A stretch of DNA of 64,000 nt. Source: Pseudomonas viridiflava (GTDB lineage Bacteria; Pseudomonadota; Gammaproteobacteria; Pseudomonadales; Pseudomonadaceae). The translations under genes and the position numbers were made by a program. Location of the stretch: the NCBI RefSeq assembly GCF_003702045.1, contig NZ_RBTP01000048.1, forward strand, positions 186,001-250,000, in the 5' to 3' direction. Below the pieces are notes generated by a model. It searched no databases. It saw only the letters and a program-made list of their open reading frames with translations, and was not told the DNA's origin. Shown here one piece after another: positions 47,722-55,667 of the stretch (its first letter is position 1; each line of letters begins with the position of its first letter).

Positions 47722-48063
47722 ATGAGCACAGCCTATCAAGAGGACATCAGCAGTAACGTACTGCGCCGCATGAAAGAAGGCGGTTTTGACTTCGCGCGAA
47801 TTCATCCTATCGAGTTCTATGCCATTTTTCCCGATGAGGAACGGGCACGGCAGGCTGCAGAAAAATTTCGCGGCGAGTCCCTCAATACACAAATCAATGT
47901 GCGCGATGACGGTGCCTGGCACCTGCAACTGAGCAAAGTGATGTACGCCACCTATGACGGTATCGGTGACTTTGAGCAGGACTTTCAGATGGCTATTTTG
48001 CCAATGGACGGGGAGGTGGAAGGCTGGGGTGTGAAACAGGAGATCAGGAGGCTGCACGCCTGA
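47722..48063 (+). CDS. Ribonuclease E inhibitor RraB-type protein
   Basis: The 113-residue product has GGAGG before its ATG. An acidic ferredoxin-like fold is suggested by RIHPIEFYAIFPDEERARQA, DDGAWHLQLSKVMYAT and GDFEQDFQMAILPM. These match the RraB (YjgD/DUF695-like) family, whose founder binds RNase E and slows mRNA decay. Whether this one does so in Pseudomonas is not known. Confidence 0.78.
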   Translation: MSTAYQEDISSNVLRRMKEGGFDFARIHPIEFYAIFPDEERARQAAEKFRGESLNTQINVRDDGAWHLQLSKVMYATYDGIGDFEQDFQMAILPMDGEVEGWGVKQEIRRLHA

Positions 48064-48089
48064 TCCGCTGCACGTGTCACCTGAGTGCC

Positions 48090-48135
48090 GACCGGCCGCC
48101 CTGGGGAAACCTGCCGGGGCGGCCGGTCTTGTTTT
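48090..48135 (+). terminator. Terminator of the rraB-type gene
   Basis: GACCGGCCGCCC and GGGCGGCCGGTC form a perfect 12-base stem with a 15-base loop, followed by TTGTTTT. Confidence 0.9.
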
Positions 48136-48203
48136 GGGGCGTGTCGGTTTGGTCACTTGAGGTAGTGCGGCCACTCAGAAGCGGTTTTTCATATTCCGTG
48201 CGC

Positions 48204-48230
48204 AAAAAAAAGCCACTCAAGAGAGTGGCT
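48204..48230 (-). terminator. Minus-strand terminator with no annotated gene
   Basis: On the minus strand AGCCACTC and GAGTGGCT form a perfect stem with a four-base loop, followed by eight T residues. No minus-strand coding gene lies within the next 3.6 kb upstream. So it probably ends a non-coding or antisense RNA that starts in the 48270-48500 region. Confidence 0.7.
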
Positions 48231-48261
48231 CAAAGGGAAGTCCGGTCAGGAGGGCGCTAAG

Positions 48262-48351
48262 ATGCGTGGCCTTCGCTGGAGAATGAGGTCTGCGGCAAAA
48301 CTGACGTTTGATGCCCTGTTTGCTCGGTTGCTGGCGATTATGGCGAACTAA
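48262..48351 (+). CDS. Possible 29-residue basic peptide
   Basis: AGGAGG lies eight bases before an ATG that opens 29 codons (MRGLRWRMRSAAKLTFDALF...). The N-terminus is basic and the C-terminus hydrophobic, so the peptide would be amphipathic and could sit at a membrane. Short length means chance cannot be excluded. The minus-strand terminator at 48204-48230 implies an antisense RNA across its ribosome site. Confidence 0.35.
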   Translation: MRGLRWRMRSAAKLTFDALFARLLAIMAN

Positions 48352-48449
48352 TATCGTGTTCGGAAATCAACTGTGACTATGCTGGTCATAGATTTCGCGG
48401 TGCAAAGACGCTTCCGAATGACGCATGGAAGAGGTAGCCGGGGCGTTTA

Positions 48450-48468
48450 GCGCACAGGAATGGTGCGC
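48450..48468. promoter_or_regulatory. NtrC-like enhancer palindrome
   Basis: GCGCAC-N7-GTGCGC is a perfect palindrome. The inner 15 bases GCACAGGAATGGTGC fit the NtrC consensus GCACC-N5-GGTGC with one mismatch. Its centre is about 86 bases before the start point expected from the sigma-54 promoter at 48519, a usual distance for an enhancer. Confidence 0.5.
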
Positions 48469-48518
48469 GGCCCGCAGGAATTATATCTAACTGATTGATA
48501 TTAAAGCGTTTATGCCGG

Positions 48519-48533
48519 TGGCACGGGCCTTGC
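48519..48533 (+). promoter_or_regulatory. Sigma-54 promoter of the ATP-grasp operon
   Basis: TGGCACGGGCCTTGC matches the -24/-12 consensus TGGCACG-N4-TTGC in every defined base. The start point would be near 48545, giving a 25-base leader that contains AAGGAG before the ATG at 48570. Confidence 0.85.
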
Positions 48534-48569
48534 GAAGCCTAAGGTGTCCATGGTGACAAGGAGTACGGC

Positions 48570-49979
48570 ATGATCCGCACCTTTTATGACGAGATGTACG
48601 ATGCTGGCGGCCTGGTTCGCCCGCACTATCGGGAATTCGCCCGCTGGCTGGGCGATACGCCCCCTGAGCTATTGGCTCAACGCAGGCGTGAAGCCGATTT
48701 GCTGTTTCATCGCGCCGGGATCACGTTCACGCTCTATGGTGATGAGCAGGGGACCGAGCGGCTCATTCCGTTCGACACCATCCCGCGCAGCATACCGGCC
48801 AGTGAATGGCGGGTCGTGGAGCGCGGCTGTATACAGCGTGTCAAAGCGCTGAACATGTTTCTTGCCGACCTGTATCACGATCAGCGCATCATCAAGGCCG
48901 GGATCATTCCCGCCGAGCAAGTGCTGGCCAATGAGCAGTATCAGTTGGCAATGCAGGGCTTGAACCTGCACCGCGATCTCTATTCGCACGTCTCCGGCGT
49001 CGATCTGGTCCGCGATGGCGACGGCACGTATTACGTGCTCGAAGACAACCTGCGCACCCCAAGCGGCGTGAGCTATATGCTCGAAGATCGCAAGATGATG
49101 ATGCGCCTGTTCCCTGAACTGTTCTCGGCGCAGCGCATTGCCCCTATCGATCATTATCCGAACCTGCTGCTCGACACGCTCAAAAGCTCCAGCCACCTGG
49201 ATAACCCCAGCGTGGTCGTACTGACTCCGGGGCGTTTCAATAGCGCCTTCTTCGAGCATGCCTTCCTGGCACGCGAGATGGGCGTTGAGCTGGTAGAAGG
49301 TGCCGATTTGTTCGTGCGCGACGATCGCGTCTTTATGCGCACCACCGATGGCCCGAAAGCCGTCGACGTCATCTACCGGCGTCTGGACGACGCGTTTCTC
49401 GATCCGTTGGCCTTCAACCCCGATTCGATGTTGGGCGTACCCGGTCTGCTGGCGGCCTATCGCTCCGGCAACGTGGTGTTGGCCAACGCCATCGGTACAG
49501 GTGTCGCGGACGATAAATCGGTGTACCCGTATGTCACCGACATGATCCGTTTTTATCTGGATGAGGAGCCGATTCTCAAGAACGTACCGACCTGGCAATG
49601 CCGTAAGCCTGAAGAGCTGTCCCATGTGCTGGCCAACCTCAAAGACCTTGTCGTCAAGGAAACCCAGGGCTCCGGTGGCTACGGCATGCTGGTCGGACCT
49701 GCTGCCACGGCTGCCGAGATCGAAGCCTTCCGGGCGCGGCTCAAAGCCAAACCGCACGCGTACATCGCCCAACCCACCTTGTGCCTGTCAACCTGCCCGA
49801 CCTTTGTCGAGAACGGCATTGCCCCACGCCACATTGACCTGCGGCCCTTTGTTCTGTCTGGACGCGAAACCCGCGTCGTACCCGGCGGCCTGACTCGTGT
49901 AGCGTTGCGTGAAGGTTCGCTGGTGGTCAATTCGTCTCAGGGTGGCGGTACCAAAGACACCTGGGTGGTCGAGGATTAA
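48570..49979 (+). CDS. Circularly permuted ATP-grasp ligase-type protein
   Basis: The 469-residue product belongs to the circularly permuted ATP-grasp type 2 family (DUF404/DUF407). Near the start it has EMYDAGGLVRPHYREFARWL. The metal/ATP part follows in GTYYVLEDNLRTPSGVSYML, and the permuted glycine-rich loop in VKETQGSGGYGMLVGP. ATP-grasp enzymes join an acid and an amine through an acylphosphate, so a peptide or amide ligase is predicted. It is the first gene of an operon with alpha-E and transglutaminase genes. The product of the system is not known. Control by sigma-54 and perhaps NtrC suggests a nitrogen link; that is inference. Confidence 0.9.
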   Translation: MIRTFYDEMYDAGGLVRPHYREFARWLGDTPPELLAQRRREADLLFHRAGITFTLYGDEQGTERLIPFDTIPRSIPASEWRVVERGCIQRVKALNMFLADLYHDQRIIKAGIIPAEQVLANEQYQLAMQGLNLHRDLYSHVSGVDLVRDGDGTYYVLEDNLRTPSGVSYMLEDRKMMMRLFPELFSAQRIAPIDHYPNLLLDTLKSSSHLDNPSVVVLTPGRFNSAFFEHAFLAREMGVELVEGADLFVRDDRVFMRTTDGPKAVDVIYRRLDDAFLDPLAFNPDSMLGVPGLLAAYRSGNVVLANAIGTGVADDKSVYPYVTDMIRFYLDEEPILKNVPTWQCRKPEELSHVLANLKDLVVKETQGSGGYGMLVGPAATAAEIEAFRARLKAKPHAYIAQPTLCLSTCPTFVENGIAPRHIDLRPFVLSGRETRVVPGGLTRVALREGSLVVNSSQGGGTKDTWVVED

Positions 49980-49991
49980 GGATGCCTGCCA

Positions 49992-50951
49992 ATGTTAAGT
50001 AGAACTGCCTCGGATCTTTTCTGGATGTCGCGTTACCTGGAGCGAGCGGAGAATCTCGCCCGAATGCTGGATGTGAGCTATTCGCTGTCGTTGATGCCCC
50101 AGGACGGGCGTGGTGACGGGCTGGATGAGATAGCCATGCCGTTGTTGATTACCGGCACACTGGAAACCTACATCGAGCGTCACGGCGAGCTGCACGCCGA
50201 ACGCATGCTGCACTTCTTCGCGCTGGATGCGAGCAACCCGGCCAGCATCTACAGCTGCCTGGGCGCCGCACGTGCCAGTGCCCATGCGGTTCGAGGTCGT
50301 ATCACCGCCGACATGTGGGAGAACATCAACTCCACCTGGCTGGAAATTCGCGGCATCGCCCAACAGGGGCTGACGCGTTACGGCATGAGCCGTTTCTGCG
50401 AATGGGTCAAGGAGCGCTCACACCTGTTCCGGGGCGCCACCTACGGCACCATCATGCGCAACGATGCGTTCCGTTTCATTCGTCTCGGGACGTTCATCGA
50501 GCGCGCCGACAACACCATGCGCATGCTTGACGCTCGCTACGAAATGCTCGAGTTGCGTGGTCCACAGGCCAACGCCGCCGCCGACAACTCCGCTGCCGGT
50601 TATTACCAGTGGAGTGCCTTGTTGCGTGCGTTGTCTTCGTTCGAGGCGTATACCGAAGTGTATCGGGACGCTCCGGGCGCACGGCAGGTTGCTGAATTAT
50701 TGCTGCTGCGCGCCGATATTCCACGCTCGCTACGCGCGTGCCTTGAAGAAATGGACGTCATTCTCGCCAGCCTGCCTGGCGTCAACGGCAGGCCTGCGCA
50801 GCGGATGGCGGCCGAAATGGACGCACGTCTGCGCTACACCAGCATCGATGAGATCCTGAACGAAGGCCTGCATGAATGGTTGAACGAATTCATTCCGATG
50901 CTGGCCCAACTGGGCGACGCTATCCACACTTCGTACCTGGAGGCTGCATGA
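49992..50951 (+). CDS. Alpha-E domain protein (DUF403)
   Basis: The 319-residue product is all-helical. Its start MLSRTASDLFWMSRYLERAE is the family hallmark; FIRLGTFIERADNTMRMLDA repeats the R-x-E-R/A-N pattern. AAGGA lies nine bases upstream. It starts 12 bases after the ATP-grasp gene and overlaps the next gene by four bases. Alpha-E proteins occur with CP-ATP-grasp and transglutaminase partners across bacteria, sometimes fused. A scaffold or carrier role has been proposed for the family but is not proven. Confidence 0.9.
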   Translation: MLSRTASDLFWMSRYLERAENLARMLDVSYSLSLMPQDGRGDGLDEIAMPLLITGTLETYIERHGELHAERMLHFFALDASNPASIYSCLGAARASAHAVRGRITADMWENINSTWLEIRGIAQQGLTRYGMSRFCEWVKERSHLFRGATYGTIMRNDAFRFIRLGTFIERADNTMRMLDARYEMLELRGPQANAAADNSAAGYYQWSALLRALSSFEAYTEVYRDAPGARQVAELLLLRADIPRSLRACLEEMDVILASLPGVNGRPAQRMAAEMDARLRYTSIDEILNEGLHEWLNEFIPMLAQLGDAIHTSYLEAA

Positions 50952-51778
50952 GACTCTCAATTAGCCACGAAACCACCTATCACTACGATGACCAGGTGCG
51001 TTCCAGTATCCAGTACCTGCGCCTGACACCCCACGACAGCGAGCGCCAGAAGGTACTCAGCTGGCAGTTGACCTTGCCACGCGAGGTGCGTGCGCAAGTC
51101 GACCCGTTCGGCAATATCCTGCACGTTTTGAGCCTTGAAGAACCGCACGAGGCGATCATCATTGGCGCACGCGGGCAAGTCGAAATCGATGCAGCTTGTG
51201 AAGCCGAACACGAAAGCCAGTCACCGTTGCCGTTTCTGCGGGTGACACGCCTGACCGAGCCCGACGAGGCCATTCGCAGCTTCGCCGCCACGCAGTGCGG
51301 CAAGCGGATCGACCGCAGCGCGTTGATTGATCTGATGCAGGCGTTGAACCAGCACATGACCTACACCCAGGGCGCGACGGAAGTCGATACCAGCGCTGCC
51401 AAAGCATTTGCCGGTCGCTCCGGTGTCTGCCAGGACCATACCCACGCCTTCCTGGCCTGCGCCCGCACTTTGGGCGTGCCATCACGTTATGTCTCGGGGT
51501 ATCTGTGCAGTGAAGACAGCGATCACTTGTCCAGCCATGCCTGGGCCGAGGCTTGGGTCGACGGCGCGTGGTACAGCTTCGATGTGACCAATCAGTTGGC
51601 GATTCCCGAGCGCCATTTGAAACTGGCGGTGGGTCTGGATTATCTCGACGCGTGCCCGGTGCGTGGCATGCGACGTGGCGGTGGGGCAGAGCAGATGCAC
51701 GCCAAGGTGGTGGTATCGCCGATGGTGAGTGTGCCGAAAACCAAGGCCCGGATTCAGGGGCAGGCGCAGCACCAGTAA
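50948..51778 (+). CDS. Transglutaminase-like cysteine peptidase
   Basis: The start at 50948 overlaps the previous stop (ATGA) and has GGAGG upstream; the product has 276 residues. The N-terminal beta domain begins MRLSISHETTYHYDD, typical of bacterial transglutaminase-like proteins. The triad is visible: Cys in GRSGVCQDHTHAFL, His in SSHAWAEAWV, Asp in YSFDVTN. No signal peptide, so it acts in the cytoplasm. It could cleave or remodel the amide made by the ATP-grasp partner; this is inference from the operon. Confidence 0.92.
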   Translation: MRLSISHETTYHYDDQVRSSIQYLRLTPHDSERQKVLSWQLTLPREVRAQVDPFGNILHVLSLEEPHEAIIIGARGQVEIDAACEAEHESQSPLPFLRVTRLTEPDEAIRSFAATQCGKRIDRSALIDLMQALNQHMTYTQGATEVDTSAAKAFAGRSGVCQDHTHAFLACARTLGVPSRYVSGYLCSEDSDHLSSHAWAEAWVDGAWYSFDVTNQLAIPERHLKLAVGLDYLDACPVRGMRRGGGAEQMHAKVVVSPMVSVPKTKARIQGQAQHQ

Positions 51779-51793
51779 TCGTTTAGCGCTTAA

Positions 51794-51831
51794 TATCAGG
51801 CGGTGCATTCATAAATATACACTGCCTGATA
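51794..51831. terminator. Hairpin after the transglutaminase gene
   Basis: TATCAGGCGGTG pairs with CACTGCCTGATA (11 of 12) around a 14-base AT-rich loop, between the convergent transglutaminase and rhodanese genes. TTTT follows after a short gap on the plus strand. Confidence 0.65.
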
Positions 51832-51862
51832 CAGAACGCGTTTTATCCATGCACTTGAATGG

Positions 51863-52237
51863 TTATTCTGCCGGGTCATCCGTAATGTCATACAGTGCGT
51901 TATGCAACTCTTCGTAGTTGCCGCCGTTAATCACACTGTAATAACCGGCTTTCATCAACTGGTCCTGGGCTTTACTGGCTTTTTCATTGGAACTGCTGAA
52001 GATGACGAACACCGCATTGCGGTCATTGAGCACCAGCTTCATCTGATTCACCAAGCGTACCCGGTCCACGCGCACAGCGTTAAGGACGGTGCCTGCGTCG
52101 TAATCAGTCTGGCTGCGGACATCCATCGCCAGTTTGCCTTCCTTGAGCGCCGCGACTGCCGCAGCCTGGTCCACTTCGCCGGCCTGTGCAGCGAGGCTGC
52201 CTGTCAGGGCGAGAAACAACGCGATCCATTGACGCAT
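51863..52237 (-). CDS. Periplasmic rhodanese-like protein without catalytic Cys
   Basis: The start at 52237 has GGGAG eight bases upstream and gives 124 residues. A signal peptide ends ...SLAAQA near residue 19. The rhodanese fold is seen in LAMDVRSQTDYDAGTV and GYYSVINGGNYEEL. The active loop, where a Cys is usual (V-x-x-C-R-x-G), reads VFVIFSSSNEKASKAQ, with no Cys. So sulfur transfer is unlikely and a binding role is more probable. It is convergent with the transglutaminase operon. Confidence 0.83.
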   Translation of the reverse strand: MRQWIALFLALTGSLAAQAGEVDQAAAVAALKEGKLAMDVRSQTDYDAGTVLNAVRVDRVRLVNQMKLVLNDRNAVFVIFSSSNEKASKAQDQLMKAGYYSVINGGNYEELHNALYDITDDPAE

Positions 52238-52305
52238 GAGCCGTTCTCCCTTCATTCGAATGGGAAGAGTGGCACAGTTGCGCGCATCCCGATAGCGCAA
52301 GACGA

Positions 52306-52401
52306 CTAGCCGAACAGTCGATTCAGGTTCGGTAAGATCAATAAAAGAGTGGTGGCGAAGACGATAAGACCCGCCTGACGAAATTTCGTATGTTTGAACA
52401 T
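52306..52401 (-). CDS. 31-residue single-helix membrane peptide
   Basis: The frame starts MFKHTKFRQAG and continues with one hydrophobic helix (LIVFATTLLLILP) and the end NLNRLFG. AAAGG lies nine bases upstream of the ATG. Basic N-terminus and short hydrophobic span fit a small inner-membrane protein. It is short, so chance cannot be ruled out. Function unknown. Confidence 0.45.
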   Translation of the reverse strand: MFKHTKFRQAGLIVFATTLLLILPNLNRLFG

Positions 52402-52901
52402 GGCTGACTGCCTTTTGTTGTTATTCCTGAGCGACAAAAGCTGACCGATGCATAAGCGGCAAACGGGCAGCTGGCAAAGGTGGTACGTTGAACGGGAGGG
52501 TTCGATCACTCGATCGCAACCTGACGCAGAACTGTTTTTATCGCGCCGTCCTGTTACTGACTTAACCTTAGAGGCCGCGTGCCCTGTGCTTTAGACCCGT
52601 TATGAATTTGTACCGCCACTTTTCAGCAGCAAAAGTTATCAAAAAATAGCTGAATCGTTTCATAGGCCTTTGCTAGACACCTTGAACGAAAAACCTGACG
52701 TTCTACCGTTCGTCCGAGTCAGATGTTTCTTACATGACCTTAGCGATGCGTGATTTCAATGGCCACAGATTGAGATCCGGTTTCTTTCTTTTGCCGACCG
52801 CTTGCCAGCAAAGGCCCGGACGCGCCGCTTGATTTGCGTCAGTCATCAGGGCAGGCTGCCCGCTTGCGCTATCGCCAAACCATTGTTTCAGGTCCTTCTA
52901 T
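52402..52901. other. 500-base gap without a supported gene
   Basis: No frame here has both a ribosome site and protein-like composition. The central part is AT-rich. It must hold the promoters of the small peptide gene (minus) and the amidotransferase (plus). I could not place a convincing promoter, and no clear hairpin terminator was seen. Confidence 0.4.
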
Positions 52902-53630
52902 ATGCCGTTACGCATCTGCATTCTGGAAACCGATGTCTTGCGCCCGGAACTGGTCGAGCAGTACCAGGGTTACGGACACATGTTCGAGCGACTGTTCGCG
53001 CTTCAGCCGATTGCCGCCCGGTTCGAGGTTTATAACGTGATGCAGGGCATCTATCCGCCCGAAGATGAACGGTTCGACGCCTATCTGGTGACGGGCAGTA
53101 AAGCCGATTCGTTCGCAAGTGATCCCTGGATTCAAGTGTTGAAGGCGTACCTGCTCACGCTTTATGAACGTGGCGACAAGCTGCTGGGTATTTGCTTCGG
53201 GCATCAGTTGCTGGCGCTGTTGCTGGGCGGCAAGACCGAGCGGGCCGTGCAAGGCTGGGGCGTTGGCATTCATCATTATCAACTGGCACCCGCTACGCCG
53301 TGGATGACGCCTGCGATAGACAACCTGACGCTGCTGATCAGCCATCAGGATCAGGTCACGACCCTGCCGGACAACGCCACCGTGATTGCTTCAAGCGACT
53401 TCTGTCCGTTCGCTGCGTACCACATCAACCATCAGGTGCTGTGTTTCCAGGGGCACCCTGAGTTCATCCACGATTATTCGCGGACCCTGCTTGAGATACG
53501 TCAGGCGTCACTGGGTGAGCAGATATACCAGAAGGGCGTGGCGAGCCTTGACCATGAGCATCATGGCGTAACGGTTGCCGAATGGATGATGCGCTTCGTG
53601 GCGCACAAGCCGGATGCGGCGACGGTGTGA
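52902..53630 (+). CDS. Class I glutamine amidotransferase-like protein
   Basis: The 242-residue product has the triad of class I amidotransferases: Cys in LLGICFGHQLLA (about residue 104), and His and Glu in CFQGHPEF. It is a free-standing domain, not fused to a synthetase. Such proteins hydrolyse glutamine or gamma-glutamyl amides. It stands 1.1 kb from the ATP-grasp operon, so a shared role is possible but not shown. The ribosome site is weak. Confidence 0.87.
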   Translation: MPLRICILETDVLRPELVEQYQGYGHMFERLFALQPIAARFEVYNVMQGIYPPEDERFDAYLVTGSKADSFASDPWIQVLKAYLLTLYERGDKLLGICFGHQLLALLLGGKTERAVQGWGVGIHHYQLAPATPWMTPAIDNLTLLISHQDQVTTLPDNATVIASSDFCPFAAYHINHQVLCFQGHPEFIHDYSRTLLEIRQASLGEQIYQKGVASLDHEHHGVTVAEWMMRFVAHKPDAATV

Positions 53631-53667
53631 TCCGAATCACCGGACAAGAAGACGAAATAGATAACCC

Positions 53668-53773
53668 GTGGGAGCGAGCTTGCTCGCGAAGGCTATAGTT
53701 CAGGCACAGCATCTCCATTGGAGGTGCTCGCCCTTTCCCGGCGCTGCCGCTCAGAGCTGGCTCGCTCCCGCAC
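53668..53773. repeat. REP doublet in inverted orientation
   Basis: The left part, GTGGGAGCGAGCTTGCTCGC (53668-53687), is the Pseudomonas REP palindrome. The right part (53754-53773) is a worn copy in the other direction, with GAGCTGGCTCGCTCCCGCAC. Together they form a REPIN-like unit between the convergent amidotransferase and CorA-like genes. Such units are moved by RAYT transposases acting in trans. Confidence 0.75.
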
Positions 53774-53780
53774 GCTGACC

Positions 53781-54752
53781 TTACAACCACCCCGACCGCT
53801 TGAAGCTGGCAAACAACGCCGAGCAGCCGCCGACGATCACGCCCAGCACGATGAAATAGCCGTAGTGCCAGGTCAGCTCCGGCATGTTCTCGAAGTTCAT
53901 GCCGTAAATGCCTGCAATCGCGGTGGGGAAGGCGAGGATTGCCGCCCAGCCTGCAAATTTGCGCTGCACGATGCTCTGTCGCGAGGATTCCAGCAGCAAG
54001 CCGATTTCGATGGTCTGGCTGGCGATGTCGCACAGGTTGCCCAGGTCTTCCATCTGCCGCTTGACGTGAATTTCGACGTCCCGAAAGTAAGGGCGCATGT
54101 TCTTGTCGATGAATGGAAAGCTGAGCTTCTGCAGCTCTTCCCCGACTTCCACCATAGGCGCCACGTAACGCCGCATCCTCAACAGGTCGCGACGCAGCGC
54201 ATGGATGTGCTGAATATCCGCTTCGCGTAGCGAGCCGCCCAACACGTTCTGTTCCAGCACTTCCAGTTCGGCATGAATCGCCTCGGTCACTGGCTGATAG
54301 TTCTCGGTCACGAAATCGAGCAGGGCATACAGCACGAAGTCTTCGCCGTGCTCCAGCAGTAGCGGCCGGGCTTCACAGCGTTGGCGCACCAGTCCGTAGG
54401 ACTTCGAGTGGCCGTTGCGCGAGGTGATGATGTAGCCCTTGCCCGCGAATATATGGGTTTCGATGAACAGCAACTTGCCGTTGTCGCGAACCGGGGCGTA
54501 GGTCACGATGAACAGCGCATCGCCAAAGGTTTCAAGCTTGGGGCGGCTGTGAACTTCCATCGCGTCTTCGAGGGCCAGTTCATGCAGGTTGAACTGTTTC
54601 TTCAGGCTGGTCAGTTCCTGAGCGTTGGGTTGCTCCAGCCCTATCCAGACAAAATGATCGGGTTTAGATGCCCAGGCAGCGCCTTCATCCAGCGTGATGT
54701 CAGTGACCTTTTTGCCTTTGCTGTAAACCGCAGCTGCTACAACTCGACCCAT
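53781..54752 (-). CDS. CorA-family magnesium/cobalt transporter
   Basis: The 323-residue product has a large cytoplasmic domain, two C-terminal membrane helices and the selectivity motif in AGIYGMNFENMPE (GMN). It would form a pentamer in the inner membrane. The helix before the pore (QSIVQRKFAGWAAILAFPTA) is typical. Magnesium is the usual ion. Confidence 0.93.
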   Translation of the reverse strand: MGRVVAAAVYSKGKKVTDITLDEGAAWASKPDHFVWIGLEQPNAQELTSLKKQFNLHELALEDAMEVHSRPKLETFGDALFIVTYAPVRDNGKLLFIETHIFAGKGYIITSRNGHSKSYGLVRQRCEARPLLLEHGEDFVLYALLDFVTENYQPVTEAIHAELEVLEQNVLGGSLREADIQHIHALRRDLLRMRRYVAPMVEVGEELQKLSFPFIDKNMRPYFRDVEIHVKRQMEDLGNLCDIASQTIEIGLLLESSRQSIVQRKFAGWAAILAFPTAIAGIYGMNFENMPELTWHYGYFIVLGVIVGGCSALFASFKRSGWL

Positions 54753-54840
54753 GATGCTATCGCTTCTTCAGTATGGCTATGGCGCAAGAGGGGATGCGCG
54801 GTAGCTGATGAGATTGATCAAACGCGGATGAGTTCGCCGG

Positions 54841-54867
54841 TAAACAAAAGCCCGCAATCGCGGGCTT
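54841..54867 (-). terminator. Terminator of the crotonase gene
   Basis: AAGCCCGC and GCGGGCTT form a stem with loop AATC; on the minus strand TTTTGTTT follows. It lies 11 bases after the stop. Confidence 0.85.
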
Positions 54868-54878
54868 GTCGGCTGGCC

Positions 54879-55568
54879 TTAAACAAAACTCTTTTTGTCC
54901 AGTTCGATGGCCGCGTCCAAAGTGTCCAGAAACGCCTTTCGGGTCTTCAGTTTGGTTTTTCCGTGAGCGTTCATGTTGATTTTCTTCAGCTGCGTTGCAA
55001 CCGTGCGTGCTGTCTCAGACAAGGCTTCGACGCTGACCACTTGATCCAGAAAGCCCGCCTGCATGGCACCCTCGGGGTTGAAGATTTCGGCGTTGATCAC
55101 CGAGCGGTTGAACGCCGATTTGCGCAGCCGGTCACGGGCCAGTTCGATGCCAGCGTGGTGCATGGTCATGCCGATCTGCACTTCGTTCAGGCCGATATTG
55201 AACGGCCCTTCCACACCGATTCGGTAATCGGCGGAGAGCAGCAGAAAGGCGCCCTTGGCAATTGCATGGCCCGGGCAGGCAACGATGATCGGGAAGGGGT
55301 GGGACAGCATGCGCCGGGCCAGTGTCGAGCCTTGGGTCACCAGATTGCTGGCGGCTTCGGGGCTTGCGGTCATGACTTTCAGGTCATAGCCACCCGACAG
55401 AATCCCGGGCTGTCCGGTCACGATCACGACGGCGCGATCTTTCTCGGCTTGATCCAGCGCGGCATTGAATGCGGCGATGACATCCGGGGAGATGGCGTTG
55501 ACCTTGCCATTGTTCAGGGTCAGCGTTGCAATGCCATCGTCCAGGTGGTACGAGACCAGATCACTCAT
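54879..55568 (-). CDS. Crotonase-family enoyl-CoA hydratase/isomerase
   Basis: The 229-residue product has the crotonase core: NNGKVNAISPDVIAAF, the first oxyanion-hole segment LSGGYDLKVM, and the second in CPGHAIAKGAFLLL. It is shorter than typical hydratases. The two acidic catalytic residues of classical hydratases are not clear in FNIGLNEVQIGMTM, so the reaction is uncertain. AAGGA precedes the ATG. Confidence 0.87.
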   Translation of the reverse strand: MSDLVSYHLDDGIATLTLNNGKVNAISPDVIAAFNAALDQAEKDRAVVIVTGQPGILSGGYDLKVMTASPEAASNLVTQGSTLARRMLSHPFPIIVACPGHAIAKGAFLLLSADYRIGVEGPFNIGLNEVQIGMTMHHAGIELARDRLRKSAFNRSVINAEIFNPEGAMQAGFLDQVVSVEALSETARTVATQLKKINMNAHGKTKLKTRKAFLDTLDAAIELDKKSFV

Positions 55569-55667
55569 GACGCTATTCCTTTTTATTGAAGTGCACAGAC
55601 GTTACTCATCCACACTGAACAGGTAAAGCGCTGACTGGCGGGTCACAGGTTTTTGCTCAAGCCCTGG

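Noticed and set aside
52790..52815. TTGCCGACCGCTTGC as a sigma-54 promoter for the amidotransferase
   Set aside because: The invariant GG at -24 is missing and only the -12 half fits.
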